Under the pieces are notes generated by a model that made no database searches, was not told the DNA's origin, and saw nothing but the letters and a program-made list of their open reading frames with translations. Of a stretch of 64,000 bases of DNA, positions 56,530 to 64,000 are shown one piece after another (the stretch's first letter is position 1; each line of letters starts with the position of its first letter). Source of the stretch: Adineta ricciae (Eukaryota; Rotifera; Eurotatoria; Adinetida; Adinetidae); the NCBI GenBank assembly GCA_905250025.1, contig CAJNOJ010000465.1, positions 1-64,000 of the forward strand, in the 5' to 3' direction. Position numbers and translations under genes: made by a program.

Positions 56530-59500
56530 ACCACCAAATCTATCGTGAGGTGAATAGATGATCCCGTGATGAGAGTAATACGCAAACGGACACTCACATA
56601 AGAGAGGTCCTATTTTATACAAGTAGCGCTCATCCGTTGGATTCGCTGACTCTTTTCTGGAAGAATTTAAAAAGTAATAGATAAGAGCTCACTTGGATTC
56701 AATCTAAGCGACTTCGAGTTGGAGTCATTTTTATGCATATTATTTCCTTTTAATCCTTTTCTACTTTATTCACCGACTCTCTTCCGACTGTTCAAAATAA
56801 AAAAATCGATTTACTTTCGTTTATTTTCTCTTGTCTAAGCTACTTAAATAAGCGCCTTGTTGTTCGTGGACCCTCCTACGGTCGACCGCTTACGACTAGT
56901 CGTTTCCATGATTATCCCTAATATGCCTTTCACTTTTGATTAATTCTCAAAATGGCTGACTACGTTTCCTTTCATTCTGGCTTCTAAATTAGAGACTCGC
57001 CATGCATTTGATTACCAGAACAAACAAGATAGAAAATTTTATCGTATGATTTGGTTTTTAAAGAGCATCCATCGTAGTGTCTGATATGTTCAAATTACTA
57101 TTTGCCTAGCCATTGTCACTATAGTTAATAATATAGAACTACACTGACAATCGTACTTTTGGAGACCTACTTTCGCTAAAATCCTATCGAAAGACAGGAT
57201 GCGTCGCCGCGTGAAGAATAAGAAACTATATTGACTTCATACTATTTTTTCTGATACACTCATGCAGAAAGACGAAAAACAAAAGGGCATTCTCGGTTGT
57301 ATTCCATCATACCCAGCAATAGTGTTTAACCTACTATCTCCTACGCAAGACTTAAGAAAAGATACACAAACATATCTGTTTTGGAATGAGAAAGGAAGAA
57401 GTCGCACCTCAACGAATAAGGAAAAGCTATCAGCGGACTCGGGATCTCCGACCTTGATTACCTCGGTAGTAGTCATTTTCTAGTTTTTATCGGTAAATTT
57501 TATTGATTTAAGAAATGCTGCTTTTAGAAAAGAGAGCAATGTCTTCTATATCATTATGCAGAGAGTAGATGTACGGTATATATAATCCAACAGGAATCAG
57601 TTAATTATCATTAAGATTTAATACCCGACTGTATGCATGAAAATAGGCTATATTTTCATTTTTTACAAAGTCTTGCATATGGTTCCGGCGCATAGTAAGA
57701 ACCGCGCAATACGATGAGCGAGCGATGGTTACAATCTATGATCATAGTACTTCACTAGCGTGTATAAAGTACGCATTTATGATTATATCTAGGTAGAAAA
57801 AAATTCTACGACAAAATACCAAATAATGATTTGAGCCATAACGGCTGAGATTTTATGACATCACAAAAAGCATAATGTCCATGGGTTGGCAAGCTGATTT
57901 TTTTAGCATAAAGTAAGGTAACAAGACCTTTAGTTGCTGAAAATTTCAGCTAGACCAGAGATACTTTTGTATAACGTGGGAGAATTCCGGTTGAACTACT
58001 CCTTACACACATAAATAGTTAAAATGTAGATCGATGAGTAGTCGTGGCTGAACATCATGACAGAAAAACAACTAACTCACTCCAGTGACTATTGTTGCTG
58101 AAATTTTCGTGATACTTGGATACATCTCACATAATATGCCAAACAAAGAGTAATCAACAAACTTCAATGATTTTCTCATTTTTTCTTTGCTGAGACAGGA
58201 AGTAAACAAAGGAAGTGAACGCTTATTGCATTATGTTGGAAATTTTTTTTCCAAGTAAAAAGTCGTCAGAGAATATTTTGAAACGCAATAATTTCTTCTA
58301 AAAAACACTTTATGCGTGAAAAGTACTTTTTAATTATGTATCGGGACGTTTGATTGCACACAAAGCGTTAAGGAATTATTTACATTGTTGCAATGAGAAG
58401 AAAAGGAAAAAACTTGCTTAAAAATTTCTGATACATTATTAGTTTTTTTCCATCTAGACAGCATCGGGCGCCTTTTACGAGTTCGCTGTGTAGTATTATT
58501 AAAATTTTCTCAAACTAACTGTTATGTTCCTTTTGCGTGAGGCGCAGTCGTATTATATATTGAAGATAATCAATAGCTGACGATTATTCTGATTCTCACA
58601 CACAGTCATCTGGTTGGACGAAATACACTTAGAAAGTCTTTAAAAAAATATGTAACCTTCTCTAAATCGAAAGAATCCCATTGTCTACGACTAGAAATAT
58701 AGGTATAATATTATTATAAGCCTATTTTTTATTGATAAAACTCAAGTATACCTATAGAATAATATTTTAGTACGTTTCAAAGTATAGATTTACGCATAGC
58801 TACCAAATTCCTAAGTTTTCGATTATGAACTGATTTTCCAAAATGAGCCCATTTTCGGGTAACACCTTCGTCTGAGTGAAGTCAAAATAGTAAAATGAGT
58901 ACGCAGGGGAACGGCTAGTCATGAATGGTTGACCGACTAGGCGTTTATTCGAGTTGTTAAGAGGTGATAAAATAAGTTAGACTAAATTGATTTTTTTTAA
59001 TAGTCAGAGGAAACTCGATGAATAAATGTTTAGAAACAGTGTTCGTTTCGCTTACGTCTTTGGGCAAAAGAATTGAAAGTACTTTGACATGAATAAACTA
59101 GAAAATGACTAAAAGAAAAGAGTGGGCATAAAAGTGACTTCACTTCGAAGTCGATTTGATTGAGAACTAAGCGAAAGCTTCTGTGTATTACTTTTCTAAT
59201 TGCTTCAGAAAAGGGTCAGCGAATCCAACGGATGGGCACTACTTGTGTTTATGTAACTCTAAACATGAATAGTTTCAAAATAGGTGAGCGCATTTGTACA
59301 AAAGTACATAGTTCCTGTCTGAATCTCTTTAATTTAAAATGCAAGGCAGATAATATTAAAAAGAATGCTGAGTTTATTACAGTTTGAGAAAAAAAGTGCA
59401 TTTGTGTTTTCCTAATAGCTTTTTCTGATAAATCTTGGCATTTCTCAAGTAAAGAAGAAATGAATCGATTTGAGTTTGGACTCTTTTCTAGATTGTACCG

Positions 59501-60156
59501 TTGTTTCACGTATAGAAGCTGTTGCGATACATTCCTATATGGAAAACAGATGTAAAATCTAACTAAAACAAGGACTAAATTACTCAAAGCGTCGATATCT
59601 CTTGAGAAAATATGAAGACCGCAGTCTTGAACGGTGACGACGTTGCGGTTTATTTTGAACACACCGTAATAAATTTGCAATCGTTATAAAAAAAACGCGA
59701 TAGTCAGCGGTATCTGTTTTAAAACTTTTTCGTGGGTGGAACTCAGCTACTTTTTATAAGAGACGTGATATACTTCTTTTTACACTAAATCAAAAGCTTC
59801 CATAAACAAAACATGATAACAGCCAATAAACTCTGAGATCGATGAAAATTAGTTTATTTGGTCTCTCTACAATAAAGTTAGAGTCTTTTGATCATATTTA
59901 TCCTTGTAGTACTGGACTCGTTTAGGCTTGCCTTGAAACTGTTTCGTTAATTCTAGCTAAAATTTAAAACTATATTTCACACGCCAGTATTTCTCAAGAA
60001 GTACTGGTTTCACAGGGGAGTCAAACATGACCCCGGCTGGTACTAATAGGGTTAAGCATTAAGCCATCTTATGGTACTGTGGAGATCAGTCGAAACGTGT
60101 CATGGCAGCTAGCACGCTCACACCCTCACCCTCAATTAGCTTTATCTTGTTTTTAG
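56530..60156. other. Long intergenic region, no gene recognised
   Basis: About 3.6 kb of AT-rich sequence contains only small open frames. The best is an ATG-initiated 79-codon minus-strand frame at 57237-57476 (MTTTEVIKVGDPESADSFSL...), family unknown. A minus-strand frame at 59249-59680 lacks an ATG start. A dispersed motif (ATCAGTCGAAAC...CAGCTAGCACGC) followed by CTCACACCCTCACCCTCA occurs at about 60085-60136. Confidence 0.45.
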
Positions 60157-60966
60157 ATGGCTCAGTCCAAATACGACGTCACCATTGTAGATGCAGAAAC
60201 ACTTAATGTACTTTTAATAGGAAGATCGCAATGTGGTAAATCAGCACTTGTGGAGGCTTTAAAAAATCCACGGTATTGCAGGACAAATGCAAGTGTTTCC
60301 ATAACACGGCAGGCTAAATGTCATTCGATGGTTATGACCACTGAAGATGGCCAAGGAAAAAAACACTATCAATTAAATGTTATTGACTCACCTGGTTTAA
60401 AAGAAGTTTCTTGGGATAAAGAGCACCAGCGTACAGACGAAGAACTATTAGCCCTAGTTCAACTATGTATTGAACAAAACATAACCACAATAAATTGTGT
60501 TTGCTTCGTCTCCATAGCTGGTGAAACACATCAATTGGATATTGATATTTTCGAAAAATTGATGGATTTCTTAGGTCCAGAACTTAGTGCTAACACAATA
60601 ATGCTTTTAACGCATTGTGAACAATACACAGATGCAAAATTGAAAGAATTCCAGGATAATATTAGAGATCATAAGGGTAGTGAAAGAGCTTTCCGTTATT
60701 GTCGATTGGGTTTGTTATATCATGGTCTTCTCCATTTTGATGAACTGCAAACATATACTCATAATCAACTATTGTACGATGAAATTGTGGATCATAAGCT
60801 TGCGTTAATTACTCCACACCGATTGAAACTGATTCAATGCCTGGTATCGACAGCTGGAAAGCAGAAACCGATTAAAATGATACAAGAAATACTGAACTCA
60901 GCTGATGAAAGACATAGAGTTGTCTACAACTACCTAAATAGCCCATCCAGATGCACAATGATGTGA
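60157..60966 (+). CDS. AIG1/GIMAP-type GTPase with C-terminal CaaX box
   Basis: The product has 269 residues starting MAQSKYDVTIV. The P-loop GRSQCGKS is at residues 22-29, G3 DSPG at 77-80, and the G4 position reads THCE near 152. The AIG1-type conserved line INCVCFVSIAGETHQLDIDI lies between them. The last four residues CTMM form a CaaX motif, suggesting prenylation and membrane attachment. AIG1/GIMAP GTPases are linked to immunity in plants and vertebrates and are expanded in several invertebrates. The ATG sits directly after CTTGTTTTTAG, so a 5' UTR intron or spliced-leader acceptor is likely. It is a paralogue of the next gene, same strand, 445 bp apart. Confidence 0.85.
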   Translation: MAQSKYDVTIVDAETLNVLLIGRSQCGKSALVEALKNPRYCRTNASVSITRQAKCHSMVMTTEDGQGKKHYQLNVIDSPGLKEVSWDKEHQRTDEELLALVQLCIEQNITTINCVCFVSIAGETHQLDIDIFEKLMDFLGPELSANTIMLLTHCEQYTDAKLKEFQDNIRDHKGSERAFRYCRLGLLYHGLLHFDELQTYTHNQLLYDEIVDHKLALITPHRLKLIQCLVSTAGKQKPIKMIQEILNSADERHRVVYNYLNSPSRCTMM

Positions 60967-61410
60967 GCAAAAGTTAAATACATATTAATGTGGACCATTC
61001 CAAAGACTTTAAATAATTATTCTGGCGAATATGATCTGAAACTCTGTATCGTTAAAACAAACATAAATTTTCATTTTGCGTATTGTTCTTAAATTTTCTA
61101 TTCTTTACTCTTTACTATTTTGACGCTAAAGCTGAATTTCTGTGAAACTGAAGATGATGATATATGGTGATCAAAACGTTCTTGGAACTCTATATTTTAT
61201 TGAAAGTAACGACGTTTCGTTCGTCTGACTACATCATAAACTAGATTCAGTGGTCATGACATTTGAAAAAGAGCGTTCACTATTCTGTGACGATTTTTGA
61301 TGGAAGGGATGTGTGCGCTGATGGTAGTACGCTTATATTTATTTCTTCCTCCCAACAATCGCATTGATTTTTTTCTAATCTGCTTTCTTTCGCCTCTGTA
61401 CTTTCAGATT
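60967..61410. other. Spacer between the two GTPase genes
   Basis: No gene is seen. It ends with the acceptor-like CTGTACTTTCAG three bases before the ATG of the second GTPase. Confidence 0.5.
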
Positions 61411-62424
61411 ATGAACTTGCCTCGATCAACAATAGATCATCATGATGATGGCAAAGAAGAACTACCGTCGATTAATATACTGTTTGTTGGTAGTTCTCAA
61501 TCGGGCAAGTCAACATTGATAAAGGTATTGGAAAATCAGGATTATAAATCGTCACACACCGGCTTTTCCGAGACAAAACAGCCATGCTTTAAATCATTCA
61601 CAGTAACTACTGATCCTACCAATCCAGCTGCTATTGTTTATCTTTTGAATATTATCGATACACCCGGTTTGAAAGAAATTCGCCGTCAAACAACGGAAAC
61701 ACGTACCGATGATGAACTCTTGTCAGACATAGATGCATTTATCAGACACCATTTCGATAGATTGCATTGCCTCTGTTTTGTTGCAGAAGCTGGTCGAGTG
61801 CATCAAAAAGATTTGGAAATATTTGAAAAATTAATGAATTTCTTTGGCCCAAAGTTATCAGCGTATTCGATGTTGATTCTAACGTCTGCAGATAAATATA
61901 CAAATGAAAAACTGGAGGAATTTAAAAATGACATTCGAGATCACCAATTGAGCAAAAGAATTTATAATTATTGTAAATTAGGTATCTATTATCACGGTAT
62001 TCCTAATTATGATGATTTGGATACATATGCTGACAGACAAGATATGTTACAAAAAATACTTGTCACCAAACAACAGCATGTCAGACCAATGACAAAGATG
62101 CTGATAGCAAAATTGATTCAATGCAGTCAGCACAGTATGCAACTTCGACCTGTCAATAATAATCCATTAATAAATGAACCGACTTTGTTGTCGGAGACTG
62201 ACAATAGGCATGGTAAGCGTATCGCTAGGATTGACTTTGATTTACTATATGATATATGTTTGAAGATGAGGGTAACTGTGATTGAACATGTCACGGTAAT
62301 AAAAGATGCACGGATGTGTCAGGACGATAGGAGTATGATGCTGTTCTCTAAAATCATATCCACACCCGCACCCATATGTGTTACTATTATCCATTATCCG
62401 ATGCTTAAAGTCTTTCGTAAGTGA
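61411..62424 (+). CDS. AIG1/GIMAP-type GTPase, second paralogue
   Basis: I start at the ATG at 61411 (MNLPRSTIDHHDDGKEE), directly behind an acceptor-like TTTCAG, and not at the upstream in-frame ATG at 61297, whose translation is hydrophobic and unlike the family. The P-loop GSSQSGKS is at residues 27-34, DTPG at 83-86, and TSAD near 158-161 as G4. LHCLCFVAEAGRVHQKDLEI matches the first GTPase. Similarity to it fades near LIAKLIQCSQ. A good donor (CATG|GTAAGCG at about 62215) lies 210 nt before the stop, so the true end may be in a further exon and the last 70 residues may be intron. Confidence 0.75.
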   Translation: MNLPRSTIDHHDDGKEELPSINILFVGSSQSGKSTLIKVLENQDYKSSHTGFSETKQPCFKSFTVTTDPTNPAAIVYLLNIIDTPGLKEIRRQTTETRTDDELLSDIDAFIRHHFDRLHCLCFVAEAGRVHQKDLEIFEKLMNFFGPKLSAYSMLILTSADKYTNEKLEEFKNDIRDHQLSKRIYNYCKLGIYYHGIPNYDDLDTYADRQDMLQKILVTKQQHVRPMTKMLIAKLIQCSQHSMQLRPVNNNPLINEPTLLSETDNRHGKRIARIDFDLLYDICLKMRVTVIEHVTVIKDARMCQDDRSMMLFSKIISTPAPICVTIIHYPMLKVFRK

Positions 62425-63385
62425 AGCGCAGCATATGCAGCAAGTTAAATCGCGGATTAGTAAGATGCGTATCAATGAGCTACAAGTGCACATCTCTTTC
62501 TAGAATTCGTCCTATAGTTCTATTTGGCATATTTTCAGACCGGATTATTGCCGCAAATACCTTGCAAAGGCGAAAAAACCTTATCGACTTCTTATCTTGA
62601 TCGATCGATATGCATAGCGACGAAGCAAACTCTAGATTGATGATTTTATATTTCAACAACTTCTTAAATGTCTTACTAAATAATCTCAGTTTCAGTCATT
62701 TGCTGACTAAACAATACGACTTACAGGTGAATGAGCCTCAGATATGTACTTTTCGCCTTGAGAAACCCGAAAAAGCAGTTTTTCTCGAACAATACTTTTT
62801 GAGCTCTACAGACAAACTTTTTTCGTTTGACTCTCTTTATAGTCGCGAGAACAAAACTGCATTTCTACGGAATTATGTTTCGAAGCCTTGCGCGTGAGGA
62901 TCAGTGATTTACATGGCAGGTATCAGGATGTGAGTGCACGTATCATCATAATATAATTTTATTTTGGCAAAGTATTCAATAAGGAGAAATCTTCTGATTT
63001 TGCTAGTGTTCCTCAAAATTTCGCCGACGATGACAAAACTTATGTTTTTGTTGCCTGTACGAACTTTCAACTAACATACAGGCTATAGTGAAACTGATTC
63101 CTCTGAGCAGGTGGCACCACATGTCGCTCACTGCGGAGAATAATTGGAATGCAACAACTCTAGCTGTAGGAACGAAAATCGTTACATAGCGAGCTAACTA
63201 AAATACGTCCAACAGTTGCCTGTTCTCTCTACATACCAGACCACAAGGGAAAATACCTAAAAAAAGAACGACCTTGTCTTGCTTCATTAAAGTGCGAATC
63301 TATTGGTTAGCGCATTGCATCGTCTATTTTAGCAAAAATGATTTACTCAGATATTGATGATAGACTGTGCTCAAATATATTATAG
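62425..63385. other. Intergenic or intronic stretch, no gene recognised
   Basis: Open frames such as 62610-62897 have no recognisable content. The stretch could be the intron(s) between the second GTPase and the exon at 63386, but this is only a possibility. Confidence 0.35.
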
Positions 63386-64000
63386 GCGAATCAACTCAAT
63401 CATATGCGGCCGCCATTGTCCTCAATACTATCGCTGGGGTGATGACAACAGAACTATTTTGCTCGCGGGCATACAATAATTCGCAGCTTGAATTCTCAAA
63501 TACTTTGGCTCAAAAATTTGAACATACATCCCCGGTGAATTTAAAGGCTTTTCCAAATGCAATGGATAAACATGGATTCTGTGATAAAATACAGCACAGT
63601 TTTAAACGAATTTTTGGATATGTGATCGATGCAGTTGGTTCACTATTAGAAGTAGTGAACGCAGAAACAGGTAAATCTTTCAAAGATAAATGGGCTGGGT
63701 ATATTGAAGAAGATTCCAATACAAACCAAGTCGTGGCGATGAAAGGTATACTGGAGAAGTATTTGAAACAGGAAGAATTGAAACGAAGAGAAATACTCCG
63801 CTCAGTTGAACAAGAAAAGGCAAATATCAGACGGTCAATCCTCAGAGCATACAAATTACAGCCTTATTTGATCTCAGCAATAACTCTAATAAATCTGATC
63901 ATGACTGTGATAACACACAAAAACACTCGAAATATTTTTATACAGCAGCGAAAAGTTATGAATGAGACAAAAGCGCTTTTAGAACAAAGTGCATCTCTCT
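63386..64000 (+). CDS. Partial exon of an unknown protein with coiled-coil and TM-like segment
   Basis: After the acceptor AATATATTATAG the frame GC|GAATCAACT is open for about 204 codons to the window edge. It reads GESTQSYAAAIVLNTIAGVM, NTLAQKFEHTSPVNLKAFPN, HGFCDKIQHSFKRIFGYVID and AVGSLLEVVNAETGKSFKD. A basic/acidic helix likely to form a coiled coil follows (LEKYLKQEELKRREILRSVE), then a hydrophobic stretch (LQPYLISAITLINLIMTVIT). I do not recognise the family. The uninterrupted length, the proper acceptor and the composition support a real exon. It runs on beyond the window. Confidence 0.5.

Noticed and set aside
57237-57483. Opposed 73- and 79-codon frames in the 56.5-60.1 kb desert
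   Set aside because: Neither shows a recognisable domain or splice context; kept only as a remark in the intergenic entry.
58690-58775. Inverted repeat TATAGGTATA ... TATACCTATA
   Set aside because: Arms of ten AT-rich bases are expected by chance in such DNA and nothing else supports function.
61297-61410. N-terminal extension of the second GTPase from the ATG at 61297
   Set aside because: The added residues are hydrophobic and unlike the family, and a splice-acceptor-like site lies just before the ATG at 61411.

Overview
The window looks like a nuclear scaffold from a bdelloid rotifer (Adineta/Rotaria type). Three things point there. Several protein families are ones I know only from bdelloids or in bdelloid-specific arrangements: a two-pass membrane protein with a Cys-rich ectodomain, an NHL-repeat/7TM receptor, and many decayed bdelloid-type GPCRs. 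Most introns are about 48-58 nt with GT..AG ends. Intronless genes of bacterial, fungal or oomycete type sit among AT-rich intergenic DNA full of transposon debris. No rRNA, CRISPR or bacterial operon is present.

Layout. 0-1.2 kb: C-terminal part of a bacterial-type alpha/alpha-toroid protein. 1.7-2.3 kb: decayed GPCR. 3.3-10.6 kb: three tandem two-pass membrane units running into an FG-GAP propeller, probably one large mosaic gene. 12.5-15.3 kb: intronless secreted DUF5695-type protein. 15.4-17.6 kb: DNA transposon with long terminal inverted repeats. 17.7-21.2 kb: intact five-exon NHL/7TM receptor on the minus strand. 23-24.2 kb: U-box/kinase pseudogene and a tRNA-like sequence. 24.6-27.0 kb: kyphoscoliosis-peptidase-like protein with a lipidation-type N terminus. 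27-34 kb: repeat-rich, with a GPCR remnant, two copies of an LTR-like repeat, a 130-bp tandem repeat, a 32-bp tandem repeat and sequence gaps. 34-37.6 kb: secreted protein with a Pro/Ser/Gly repeat tail. 37.9-45.4 kb: MITE, transposase relics, an acyltransferase-3 gene and two internally deleted mariners. 45.4-50.3 kb: Ty3/gypsy-like LTR element. 52.3-53.8 kb: transglutaminase-elicitor-like gene. 54.9-56.5 kb: decayed piggyBac. 60.1-62.4 kb: two AIG1-type GTPases. 63.4-64 kb: partial exon of an unknown coiled-coil protein.

The main structural point concerns single N characters at 31370, 35550, 37277, 44113 and 45367 and a 36-N gap at 32776. They separate blocks that repeat one another with only a few percent difference. 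Between 34 and 54 kb two versions of the same region appear to be interleaved (Pro-rich gene, acyltransferase, mariner, elicitor gene). They differ by an LTR-element insertion, a MITE with a transposase relic, and a one-base change that disrupts one acyltransferase copy. The apparent gene duplications here are therefore most likely two haplotypes stitched together.

Functionally the window is a patchwork rather than a pathway. Surface and secreted proteins dominate: the mosaic membrane protein, the NHL/7TM receptor, the DUF5695 protein, the Pro-rich protein and the elicitor-like transglutaminase. Two GTPases of an immune-associated family lie at the right end. The best candidates for something undescribed are the predicted fusion of three ectodomain units to an FG-GAP propeller and the metazoan copy of an oomycete-type elicitor transglutaminase.
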